NCBI GenBank assembly: GCA_027596945.1
Contig: JADGJH010000953.1
Location: forward strand, 1 to 12,846
Length of the DNA: 12,846 nt
Direction: 5' to 3'
Source of the DNA: Physocladia obscura
Taxonomy: Eukaryota > Chytridiomycota > Chytridiomycetes > Chytridiales > Chytriomycetaceae
The translations under genes and the position numbers were made by a program. The notes below the pieces were generated by a model, which searched no databases, was not told the DNA's origin, and worked only from the letters and a program-made list of their open reading frames with translations. Shown here in pieces: positions 1-9,021 of the stretch. Numbering within the stretch: position 1 is the stretch's first letter; each line of letters starts with the position of its first letter.

Positions 1-221
1 TAAGTCGGCAAATCATAGCAGTTTGCAGTTCCTTGCGAGTTAGAAATCCAACGCCAGTTTGCATCCAAGACAATCTGCTGAGTTGCAGTTGTGCAGCCAC
101 CGGCCGTTGTGCATGAAGAAACAACAAGTGGTGGATGACTTTCCGATTGAATAGTTCCAGGGTTCTGGGCAGCAACGAATCCGAGAGTGGCAAGTGCTAA
201 GAGTGTTTGGATGGCAATCAT
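1..221 (-). CDS. GH7 cellobiohydrolase (cellulase), N-terminal part; gene continues beyond the left edge
   Basis: The enzyme is a secreted glycoside hydrolase family 7 protein that cuts beta-1,4-glucan chains of cellulose, usually as a reducing-end cellobiohydrolase. ATG is at 221-219, and 73 codons are open to the edge without a stop. Residues 1-18 form a signal peptide (MIAIQTLLALATLGFVAA) and the mature protein would start at Gln19, as is typical of GH7 (N-terminal pyroglutamate). Family landmarks follow in the right order: a SESHPPL segment (compare TETHPPL), a Cys-containing CTTAGGC stretch, then VLDANWRW at about 51-58 and NCY at 67-69. Full-length GH7 catalytic domains have about 430 residues, so the catalytic Glu/Asp/Glu motif and any cellulose-binding module lie outside the window. 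An endoglucanase of the same family cannot be excluded. An intron close to the edge is possible. Confidence 0.9.
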   Translation of the reverse strand, partial: MIAIQTLLALATLGFVAAQNPGTIQSESHPPLVVSSCTTAGGCTTATQQIVLDANWRWISNSQGTANCYDLPT

Positions 222-420
222 GCTTTTTTTTCTTTTTGAATAATATGTTAAGAGAATGAGGGCAGCTTTAAAAGCGGTTTTTTTTCTGCGGTTTTCACGT
301 GATCTTGATTTCACGATAATTTTTAGAAAAAACTTTCTGTGATTGGGATTATAATTGTGTGAAATCACACCGTTAATTAGAATTTTTGCAAGCCGAAATT
401 GATTTCATTGATTCCGCTTA
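222..420 (-). promoter_or_regulatory. Probable promoter of the GH7 gene
   Basis: Upstream of the GH7 start the sequence shows a TATA-like CTTTTAAAG at 266-274 (about 45-53 nt from the ATG), an E-box palindrome TCACGTGA at 295-302 (core CACGTG), TGATTTCA at 306-313, a 6-bp-arm inverted repeat GTGTGA-AA-TCACAC at 357-370 that contains TGATTTCA on the minus strand (360-367), and another TGATTTCA at 400-407. CACGTG is the classical site of bHLH factors of the Pho4/Cbf1 type in fungi. Use of any of these sites here is inference. Confidence 0.45.
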
Positions 421-1372
421 ACAACAAGAGAAACAGCAAACCACACTGCGCGCGGAGCACATGTTTCAAAGTTTCTTTGAATAAATTATAAATTCCAATT
501 TATCTGTTCGCAGCTGTTTTGTCTTTTTTTGTTTTCAGATCTTTAGGACGCTTATACAAGTCAACTTTTGGTTGGGAAACTGAACAAAAAAAGTGAAAAT
601 CATGATTTCACGCCATTTGTAAATAATTACAAATGAAGATCTCTTCATACCAGATTGACGCGTTTCAATAAATAGCGAATGATGCACCTTAAATATCAAC
701 AATACCATCAGAAAGTTTGCATATTTTTGATTTAACTTCCTGCACTTTCAAGAAAAAAATAACCACAACAAAACATAAGGAAGGCCACAAAGAATCACAA
801 AAGAAGAAAAAAAAGAAAAAAGGTTTCTTTGGTTTGAGAATCTTCAAATAAATTTAAAATTGCGCGTGTGTTATTTTATGTGTGAGATACGCATAACTGC
901 TTCATGCGGGCCACTAAGAACGTGACTAATCTATGTCATATTTGCGCGAGGAAGAAGAAATCGCCTATATTGCGTTGCAAATCGCGTTTACCGAAAAATT
1001 CTTTCAGATTTACTTTAAAGTCTATGTCGCACTTGGGGCGCAACTGCTTATTTCACACCATATGTTCTGAGGAGTATAGATTCCGATTGGTACCATAAAG
1101 TTTTTGCAAAAAATATTTTGCACTTCCATTCATGGAGATATATTAACTAAATTTATAGTTTTACCAAGTCCGAAATTAGCGTTGCGTGTTTGAATGAAGA
1201 TTTTATTGTGAATAATAAATCTCAGAAAATTTTATATTTACAAAATTTTCAATTTTCAGCAGTAAAAATAGAAATTTAAAAGCTGCGAAATACGATTTTG
1301 AATTAAGAACAAGGCCAAAGCGTTTTCACCGCCGAAAGACTGTCTTGCGTTCAACATTTTCAATGATATTAA
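421..1372. other. Gene-free stretch between the trehalase 3' end and the GH7 promoter
   Basis: This is AT-rich DNA with many A/T runs and no gene that I can support. It holds a further TGATTTCA at 603-610, and a slightly GC-richer island at about 886-1133 where both strands carry nearly open frames of about 65 codons (the minus one is broken by a TGA at 1053-1055). It also holds an 18-nt inverted repeat TGCAAAA-AATA-TTTTGCA at 1105-1122 and a perfect 9-bp-arm inverted repeat at 1225-1250 (GAAAATTTT, 8-nt loop, AAAATTTTC), 123 nt past the trehalase stop. The last could affect 3' end formation, but AT-rich palindromes are common by chance. Confidence 0.5.
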
Positions 1373-4281
1373 TTATAATTTTTCGTTCAAAAACACCAGT
1401 TCTGGGTTAATCAACAAACTCAAACACCGCTTTTGCGATTGGGTCAAGTAAGCCACGCCAACCTGCAAGATATATTATTTTCAGGACTGATAGTACATAT
1501 GGAAATGAAAAACCTGAAAACTGGCATTCATCCAACCAAAACCTTCCTTAACAACGTATTTAAAAGTTGAGCCCACATTTCCATATTCAACATCAACGCG
1601 GTGTGTCATTGCAACAACGTCAAATTTTTCAGGAACAACACCGTTGAATTCAACAAACGATTTCAAACACAGATAAAGCCAACGGTACGCGATTCGTTGG
1701 GCATCCTTTTCAAAACCATAGTTTTGAAGACTCTTCCAAGCAATCATTTGATGTGGAACCCATCCTATCGTGTTGGAATAAAGATTAAACAGAGAGAAAA
1801 ATAAAGAAGCTCAAAAAAGTAAATATGAACAAACCGTATGGATAATCCCATTGTCGGGCAGGTCTGTCAATATCACCAACTTTTCCACGTGACTTTTCGG
1901 TCGTCGAGACAATTCCTCCAGCAACTTCAAAAACGCTTAAAAATGAGTCCACCAACTTTTTGACTTTGCCGGAATCTACCGTAGAATCAATTACACCTGC
2001 CCATAATGGCCATATTGCCGTAGCAGTTTCATAAGTTGATTGCGAGTTATTTTTGCAGTCATAGTCAAAGTACAAGCCAGTGCCCGGTGAATAGAGATAT
2101 TTCTCAATAAGCGTACGTGTTCTTATAGTCAAATTCTTAAACAGGCTAGAAGAAAGGCTGACGGTAAATTTGTTCGCTGATTTTTCGTGGTGATATCTGA
2201 TTGATTTTATCGAGTCTGTGAATGTGGCTGGAATTGTGCCAGAATGTTCGTAAATAATAATTCCTTCAGCCCATTGAGAGTTCCATGTGCTTGAACCACC
2301 AATCATGCCCTCAATGCCACTGACTTTCACAGACTCAAACCATGATAAGAAATTTTTAAAGTTTGCATCCCTTTCACCGCAAGTGACTTCAAATTCAAAT
2401 CTTGGACAAAAAAAATATTATTGGTAAGATTAATTTTCAAAAGGAGAAATATTTTAAATCATACCGGCTATTAAAGTGCGTATCCAAAAAATCAGCCAAA
2501 TCAGCTTCATACTTATACACCAAACAATTCAGGTCGACAGTCGCCAAGTCGGCACATCGGCCGTCAAATCTGTTTGATTGCACAAATTTTCAGCACTTCA
2601 GCGAGCACTTCAACGTATTTTTAAAAATGGGGGAAAAAAACCTGTATGTCGTGTCATGCCCACTTTCACGAACTGCGCGATCGTGTTTGAAGTATTCATC
2701 CAGCTTTGGCTCACTGATTTTACCAATATTGTATGATTTTTCATACTCCGATAATGACATGCCTAATTTTTCAGCAAAGGGCTTTAATATTGCATCGAAA
2801 TGTCCAGGCTCTGTTTCAGGTGGAATTCCAATGCCAATAGGATGATATTTTGACAGCCCAGTCACGGTGTCTAATCGTGGAGCCGTCAACCAAACACTCA
2901 AAAGTTCTTTGATGCAAGCACGCGTTGCGCGAGACAACCAAAGTTTGAGCCGAATTTTGTCACAGCTCTGTGATTTAATGAGTGCGTTGTATGTTTGGCG
3001 AACCATGTCCGTCAGAAATGGGGGCTGTGATCGCATAAGATAGTAGCTTCGGTTCGCATTCAAAATCTTGCCGTAATAATCAATTTCGTAAACAAAATTA
3101 TCGATCATTCCTTCAGCCAAATCGACTCTGTCGTCTTGAATTAGACCAAGGGTCTCTGATTTGCATAAATTCGTTGTTTATTTATATTTCTTCGTCATTT
3201 TTTTTGAGTAAGCTTGTTTACCCACCGAAATATGAATCCCATCCATATTGTTCATTGAATCGACCTCCGGGAACAACAAACGGAGCGCCAACAATATTTT
3301 CAATCACATTCCATCCAACAGACGCGTCGAGCCTTTTCAATGCGAGAGCCAAAATTCCTGAAGCTGAATCTAAACTCTGCGCGTATTGTGGAGAAATAAT
3401 TCGCGGAAGGGAAATAACGTCAAGATTCAGATATCCATTTTTTCTACTTAGATTTTTATAATACATAAGGGCGTTCGAGTCGGCTGCAGGAACATAAATG
3501 CAGTTTCGCGTTTCATTACCCTGTCGATTTTTGGGATCCAAAAAAATCTTTTCCAATCCTATAGTAGTTGTTTTTATCAAATTCAAAAATTCGGAGGACA
3601 AACAATATGAATGTGAGAGAGATAAACCTTGAGCATCGATTCGTCTTGTCAATGAATTCCAAAAATGAAATTTAATTCGTCTCTGAAGTCTTTCCAGAGG
3701 ATTCTCGTAAAGCTTGCTCGGAGAAATAACTACAAAATCTCGCATCGAATCTTCAGCGAGCTGAATCTCCTGGAGCAAATTGGAGAGAGCATACGTGTCT
3801 GCAATTAAGACTTTTTTTGACGAGAATGACGGTTGATATGCTGTTGTAGTTGACGACACAAGCAGCGCTTTCGGACCTTCGTCCAAAATAGTTATCTGCG
3901 AATCTTGGTCAGTGTCTTCTTGGGCAAGCAGCTGCTCTTTGAAAGATAGCTGCACGTGTTTTGGGTCTGTTGCGAATTGTTCATAGTGTAATTTGATCGC
4001 AAGAAGTGGCGGACAGGAGCCCAAAACATCGAAAGATTGACGGCGGCGATACAGTGGCATTAGCGGCAAGCTTTGTGAGTCTTTCGTGTTGTTCAAACAA
4101 CTTTGTCAACACTTGATTGCGATGCTAAAATACCTGCTAATGTCGATGTTGCAATAGAGTTGCGGCGCAAGTGTTTCCACTTCACAAGCGGATGCTGCTG
4201 TCCATGAGCCACCGCATTGTCTGCATCGCTTTCTGCAGGATTATAACTTTCTGCAACGATGTTTTCAATAACAGGCTCCAT
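1373..4281 (-). CDS. NTH1: Neutral trehalase (GH37), cytosolic, calcium- and PKA-regulated type; 7 exons, 842 aa
   Basis: The enzyme hydrolyses trehalose to two glucoses in the cytosol. Minus-strand exons: 4281-4134, 4080-3226, 3155-2642, 2569-2465, 2400-1835, 1764-1514, 1462-1373. The introns are 53, 70, 72, 64, 70 and 51 nt, and the joined frame is open and ends in TAA. PKA-like sites are RRNS (Ser42) and RRQS (Ser65). The EF-hand-like [10 protein letters not shown] at about 105-114 is the fungal neutral-trehalase calcium module. Trehalase signature 1, [14 protein letters not shown], is at about 320-333 and signature 2, QWDYPYGW, at about 724-731. The likely acid is Asp502 in [10 protein letters not shown] and the likely base Glu789 in VEYGN. 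No secretion signal is seen. Yeast Nth1 has 751 residues; part of the extra length is a segment of about 70 residues around 545-613. Exon 1 is the least certain: its acceptor is AAAG, and the alternative start at Met57 (4060) would drop the first PKA-like site. No STRE (AGGGG/CCCCT) was seen upstream. Confidence 0.95.
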
Positions 4282-5015
4282 TTTTGCGCAATTTCAAAGA
4301 GAAGCAAGCAGTGGATGACAAAGCAAGAAAGGAAGTTGAATTCAAACAAATCTTGAACTATAGACTAGAAAGGTCATAAGCGAACAAAAATGAAAATGAG
4401 GATAAACAGAATTGCGGCTGTTTCCAATCTCCATCATGAGAATAGGACAAAGTGTCGCGTGGTCGTTAATAGCCACTTTCTCGCAAATCATATGAATGCT
4501 GTTATTTTTTTAACTGTAGGTTGAGAATGTGATTATTTTGTTTTTCTTCAATTCCATTTTATTAGGTGACGTTCTTAAGTTTCAAAATTTCTGTCGCAAA
4601 ATGCATAGAATTGAAACTGTGTCCAGCAAAAACAAAACTAGCGTAATATTTCGATAATGGGAAAGCAGCGCCAGAATTCAAGCCCATTTGAGCCAAAGAT
4701 GGAGATCAACGGCAGCGTGATTGTCTTTTTGACACAACGCTTTTCACTAAAGTAGATAATAACTGTTTCTAACTTATCTTAGCTTTGATCAACCGATTTA
4801 TTTTCCGGGACTGCTTGATTTTTATTTTACCAAATTTAAAATTCACAAGCAATTGGTTGTATATATTAAAATTTTTCTCCGATAACTGAATTGGACCAGA
4901 AGAGGCGCGTGCTTACCGTGCATGCCCAGTGGCGCAAAATTTCAATTTCTGCTAAATTTTCGGTATATAACTTCGGAACGGAACCGAACGAATAAAAAAA
5001 TCTTCCAAAAAACAA
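4282..5015. promoter_or_regulatory. Divergent intergenic region between trehalase and permease, with a permease TATA box
   Basis: The two genes are transcribed away from each other, so this 734-nt stretch must hold both promoters. On the permease side there is a clear TATATAA at 4964-4970, 46 nt before the ATG, followed by an A-rich leader. A GGAAC-type short repeat (CGGAACGGAACCGAACG) lies at about 4974-4990. On the trehalase side I see no strong TATA box and no STRE. No CACGTG site is present. I see no gene here; the short frames are not protein-like. Confidence 0.6.
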
Positions 5016-6751
5016 ATGGCCGAGGAATCAGAAGAAAAGAATCAAGATCTTGTTCTTGATGCAACTCCGGATTTGGATCGAGCGCAAGACTTCTGGTCTG
5101 CAATTATGCCAGTAATTGCGTGTGGTGCCGGTCTCTTCTCAGACGGCTACGTTAACAATGTGAATTTCACGGGAGAAAGAAACACGTGATGAATAATCAA
5201 TCTCAATTTACAATAGGTTATTGGCTCAGTCACGACAGTACTTTCTCTACAATACGGATCAACTTGGAGCACATCGAATGCCAAGCATTATGTCGGGGAC
5301 ATTGCGTTTGTTGGAACAGTCGTTGGTCAGCTGGTTTTTGGTTATCTGTCAGATCATTGGTCGCGCACAAACTCCTTGTTGATATCAACCATCATTTTGA
5401 TCATTTTCACGGCTCTTGCGACTGGATCATACTTCAATGGCGATCCTGTGGGAATGTTCAATATGCTGGCAGTGTGGCGATTTTTTGTTAGTGTTTAGGG
5501 TTGCTGACATCACAAGCTGAAGATCCACGTTAGTTGACGAATTTTTTTTTTTCAGGTTGGTATTGGAATTGGAGGTGAATATCCAGCTGGAAGTGTCGCT
5601 TGTGCGGAATCGACAGGAGAACTAAAGGCTGGAACTAGAAACACCTGGTTTATTATGTTTACAAACACTGCTATCGATTGGGTACTCAAAAAAAAAAAAA
5701 CAAAAAAAAAAAGTTACTAATTTTCCCCCAGGGATTTGTCGTTGGTGCTTTTGTGCCGTACATTCTTGCAGCAATCTGTAATAATGAAAACTACGGTACA
5801 ATTTGGCGCACCAGTCTTGGAATCGGTATCATCTTCCCGTTAGCCTTGTTTTATATTCGTTTGAAGCTCAAGGAGCCGGAAGAGTTTACTCGCAACTCTA
5901 TGCGATATGCGAAAACTCCATACTTCTTGGCTCTTCGCTTTTATGGACCCCGTTTATTCGTTGTCAGTTTGATTTGGTTCATTTATGACGTAAGTAGCTC
6001 ATTACCGCGCGATGATAAATCCTTCAACTGACTTGTAAAAACAAAAAAACAAAAAAATAATAACCAGTTCTCGTCATATTCATTTGGTCTTTACTCATCT
6101 ACGATTTTGGCTGGTATTTACGACAGCACTGCACCATTGACAACCATCTTTGGCTGGAACACGGTCATCAACCTGTTTTACATTCCTGGCTCAATGCTCG
6201 GTGCGCCATTGTCTGACAAGCTTGGCCCACGCTGGGCGCTTATAATTGGTGTTACATTACAATCCGTTGTCGGATTTATCATGGCAGGCTGTTATGAAAG
6301 CTTAGCACAACCCAACATGGTTGCCGGCTTCGCGATAGTCTACGGAATCTTCTTGTCGCTGGGCGAACTCGGTCCCGGAAACAACATTGGTCTTCTTGCA
6401 GCCAAAACATGCGCAACAGGTGTCCGTGGACAGTACTATGGAATCGCAGCAGCCGTCGGCAAGATTGGCGCGTTTATTGGAAACTACGTGTTCCCATACA
6501 TTATTGCGGCTGGTGGAGACTCCGACGTTTTGTCGGCGCAGTATCCGTTTTGGGTGTCGGGAAGTTTGTGTATTGTCAGTGCGCTGCTTGCATTATTTTT
6601 TATTCCAAATGTTAATCAAGACAGTATTCCTGCTGAAGACTTACGCTTCAGAGAATTTCTTGAAGCGAATGGATACGATACTCGACAATTAGGGCTTAAA
6701 AAGGGCGAGGTTTTTGAAGGAACTGTGTCGAGTGAGAAACACACGGCCTGA
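5016..6751 (+). CDS. Major facilitator permease, phosphate / glycerophosphodiester (Git1-like) type; 5 exons, 493 aa
   Basis: This is a plasma-membrane proton-coupled carrier of the MFS phosphate/organophosphate group (PHS family; Git1 of yeast imports glycerophosphoinositol). Exons: 5016-5159, 5217-5486, 5556-5681, 5732-5989, 6068-6751; all four introns (57, 69, 50, 78 nt) fall between codons. An acidic cytosolic N-terminus of about 27 residues precedes TM1 with FSDGYVNNVIGSV (about 41-53). The MFS loop 2-3 motif is GYLSDHWSRT (90-99). GIGIGGEYPAGSVACAES at about 140-157 is the hallmark of this group, and the second-half counterpart LSDKLGPRW is at about 314-322. The length and the hydrophobic segments fit 12 TM helices. 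The substrate cannot be fixed from sequence: inorganic phosphate, glycerophosphodiesters, or another organic anion are all possible. The third intron is half poly-A and carries a TACTAA branch site. Apparent stops in the genomic frame are all inside introns. Confidence 0.9.
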
Positions 6752-7541
6752 ATGTCCCAATGACTTCTCGCTCATTTTCTTGTTTTGTTTTTCTTTTTGA
6801 GTTTCTCGTTCAATGGTTTGTGATAGAAGTCACATTTATAGACCCACTTATTTTTAACTATGGATTGACTACCCATATCGTTGCAAACCTGCGAAAAGCT
6901 TCCATTTCGTCGTCGATTTTGCTTACGTAATAACTCCCAAGGTTTCCAACGAGTAATCCATCTCGTTAGGTATTTGTTCAACCTACGCTGAGGGCGAGCA
7001 ATGTTTCCGAAAGGAGGGTTGCTTGGGGTTGGGAATCAAATAGGAAATTTAAAAAAAAGTTGTTGCAATTTTTTTTTTTGGACCAACTGGTTTGATTGAA
7101 ATTTATCAATTAACAATCAAACGATTTTAGATAATGTCGCTGTAGTTTGAAGAACAAACTACAATATAGTCGGTCAGTTCACCGTAGTTTTGGCAATAAC
7201 TCTCTTGGCATCGATACCGTAAATCAAATCATCTGTTGCACACGTTTTTGTATATTTTGGCAAGAAAAGCAAGAGATGAAACTTATTCTCATAGTAGAAA
7301 ATAGATACCAAAAAATTGAGAATAATTATTGAGAATTATTTATTTATTCGTGATTTTTGTTCGGATATATTCGATGTGTCCTCATGAAGTCAGAGGGGAG
7401 TTAAATTTCATCTGTGCTTCAGAAGGAAAGAAAATTTCGCTTGAATTGAATATGGTTTCTGAATAAAAAGATACAACAGCCTCGTATATATGATTTCGGC
7501 TTACGTGAATTGTGATTAAAAACAAAGGAATCACAGAAGGC
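6752..7541. other. Gene-free stretch after the permease, with a row of predicted hairpins
   Basis: Four perfect or near-perfect inverted repeats follow one another: 6967-6985 (TAGGT/ACCTA), 6997-7023 (AGCAAT/GTTGCT, then TTTCC/GGAGG closed by a GAAA tetraloop), 7090-7122 (GTTTGATTG/CAATCAAAC, 15-nt loop) and 7141-7163 (TGTAGTTTG/CAAACTACA, 5-nt loop). I recognise no known RNA family. The small minus-strand frame at 6772-6981 has no family features and I do not call it. TATATA at 7485-7490 and ATGATTTC at 7490-7497 near the right end may belong to the first fasciclin promoter. Confidence 0.5.
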
Positions 7542-7645
7542 ATGATTTCAAAGACAACAACAGGAAACAAAAGGGAAAAATTTTTTTTGAGTGAGGTCAA
7601 AAAATTTTCGAAAGAAAAGTCAGGGAACAACATATTCCAAAAAAC
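7542..7645 (+). promoter_or_regulatory. Upstream region of the first fasciclin gene, with the shared ATGATTTCAAAGACA element
   Basis: ATGATTTCAAAGACA lies at 7542-7556, 104 nt before the ATG. The same 15-mer is found 108 nt before the ATG of the second fasciclin gene, and both are preceded by a GATTAAAAA stretch. The shared sequence and spacing suggest a promoter element that was kept when the gene was duplicated. The 5' leader is A-rich. Confidence 0.5.
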
Positions 7646-8629
7646 ATGAAATTTTCTTTCGCCCTTGCTGCTGCTGCACTTCCACTTGCCGCTGCCGATA
7701 CTCTTGTAAACGTTCTCACTGGAGCCGGTGAAAATACTCTGCTGGCTCTTGTCGCAAGCGTCCCAGCAATACTCACTGTATTGGAGAGCTTTAATGGAAC
7801 TCTCTTTGCACCAACTGATGCCGCTCTCGCTGCAACCGTTGCTGCAGGATTCAACGCGTCGGATCTTACTGCTGCGACCAACGTTCTCGAATACCATGCT
7901 GCTCCAGGAACTCCTTTCTCTGGTGTCGGTTTTACTGGATCTGCATTCTTGACCACTTTGCAAGGAAACCCTGTTGAAGCTGTTGCTGTCTCTTCTGGAA
8001 TTCAAATCCATTCTGCGTTCGGAATCCCTGCTGCAAATGTTGTCAAGTCTCTTCCGTACGACGGTGGTTACATTCACATTATTGACCAGACCCTCATTCC
8101 ACCAGCTAATATTGTTGATGTTGCCACAGCCGCAAATCTCACTTCTTTTCTCTCTGCTCTCACCACTGCTGGCCTTGCCAGCACTGTTGCCGGTCTTTCT
8201 AACGTGACAATATTGGCGCCAACCAACACTGCATTTGCAGCCATTGCCAGCGTTGCCGCGACCCTCACTGTCGATCAGTTGAAAACAATTCTGCTCACCC
8301 ACGTTATTTCCGGCATTGTTTATTCCACAGACATTATAGCTGCCAAGTCGCTTCCGAATGTTGCTACTTTGTCCACTGCAACTCTGGACATTGAATTCAA
8401 CGGAACAAATGTCCTGATTTCTGCTGCAGAAAACAAGTCTCCGGCGACCGTTATTGCCGCGGATGTTTTGGCGGACAATATTGTGGTACACGTGATTGAT
8501 ACTGTTCTGTTGCCGGACCTTTCAGCACCGACCACCGCTGTTTACTCTGCGCCATCTAATGTGTACTCGTCTGCAGCTTCTATGTTTGTTGGAGCGGGTG
8601 TTACTGCCGCTGCGTCTTTCTTCTTCTAA
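7646..8629 (+). CDS. Secreted/GPI-type protein with two fasciclin (FAS1) domains, copy 1; 327 aa, no intron
   Basis: FAS1 proteins are extracellular adhesion or cell-wall proteins; in fungi many are GPI-anchored. The gene is one open frame. Residues 1-17 form a signal peptide (MKFSFALAAAALPLAAA). FAS1 domain 1 spans about 19-152, with the H1 box NGTLFAPTDAALAA (50-63), the EYH motif (82-84) and a closing HIIDQTLIP. Domain 2 spans about 155-290, with TILAPTNTAFAAIA, LTHVISGIVYS and closing VHVIDTVLLP. Sequons are seen at Asn50, 70, 164, 186 and 252. The Ser/Ala-rich tail ends in a short hydrophobic stretch (GAGVTAAASFFF) that fits a GPI signal, although it is weak. AATAAA follows at 8657-8662. 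It is 83% identical to its neighbour across 274 aligned residues (counted by eye). The binding partner and biological role are unknown. Confidence 0.93.
   Translation: MKFSFALAAAALPLAAADTLVNVLTGAGENTLLALVASVPAILTVLESFNGTLFAPTDAALAATVAAGFNASDLTAATNVLEYHAAPGTPFSGVGFTGSAFLTTLQGNPVEAVAVSSGIQIHSAFGIPAANVVKSLPYDGGYIHIIDQTLIPPANIVDVATAANLTSFLSALTTAGLASTVAGLSNVTILAPTNTAFAAIASVAATLTVDQLKTILLTHVISGIVYSTDIIAAKSLPNVATLSTATLDIEFNGTNVLISAAENKSPATVIAADVLADNIVVHVIDTVLLPDLSAPTTAVYSAPSNVYSSAASMFVGAGVTAAASFFF
7968..8143 (+). repeat. Near-identical tract shared with 9449-9624 (likely gene conversion)
   Basis: These 176 nt differ from 9449-9624 at 11 positions by my count (about 94% identity), and 57 of 58 encoded residues are the same. 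It includes an exact 38-nt match at 8069-8106 / 9550-9587. The start of the same two genes is far more diverged: 15 of the first 24 mature codons differ at the third base, against about 10 of 58 in the tract. Confidence 0.8.
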
Positions 8630-9021
8630 TTTTTTTGCGAGTTGTTTGCTGAGTAGAATAAACTGCAGCATTCTTTCGCTTATTAATGATGATCGAGAAC
8701 CTTACCGGCTTCTGCTTTTGAAAAATTTTCGAATTAGATTTTTATTTTTTTTCCATATTGTAATGTTTGGGCTAACTATGGTGTTTTGGTTAGTACTTTA
8801 AGGCGCAAGATGATGAGATTAAAAATTTTCATTTCTGAAATTTTCATTACAAAATCCGTTCTGAATTTGACAAATAAAATATGAACAACGTTAATATTCA
8901 TTCATGCGCCGATAAAATCGAATCCAACGACGTTTTGTATTGACTAATACTGTCTTACCCTCAGTTTTGCCAAGACAAAAAAAAAGGTGATTTGGGCTTG
9001 GTTGTGGGTGATTGATTAAAA
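8630..9021. other. Spacer between the two fasciclin genes
   Basis: This is AT-rich sequence. AATAAA at 8657-8662 is the likely polyadenylation signal of copy 1, with another at 8873-8878. An 11-bp direct repeat (AAATTTTCATT) lies at 8823-8833 and 8838-8848. I see no gene. Confidence 0.5.

Noticed and set aside
2402..2845. Plus-strand 147-codon frame
   Set aside because: It runs antisense across trehalase exons 3-4 and their introns, and the minus strand there carries conserved trehalase motifs.
1373..4281. Trehalase as a pseudogene with many stops
   Set aside because: Each stop falls inside a GT-AG interval of 51-72 nt, and joining the exons restores the conserved motifs exactly across the borders (for example QWDYPYGW and TYRFDG).
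4282..5015. Stress-response elements (AGGGG/CCCCT) expected for a trehalase promoter
   Set aside because: None was found in this interval on either strand. An AGGGG at 7394-7398 is far away and probably coincidental.
6772..6981. Minus-strand 69-codon frame behind the permease
   Set aside because: It is Lys/Arg/Trp-rich without family features and overlaps the first hairpin. Chance or a decayed repeat is more likely than a gene.
7382..8491. Long minus-strand open frame (369 codons) opposite the first fasciclin gene
   Set aside because: It is the antisense shadow of a codon-biased gene: Ser/Arg/Asn/Cys-rich with no domain, and copy 2 shows only fragments of the same frame. The plus-strand FAS1 protein explains the region.
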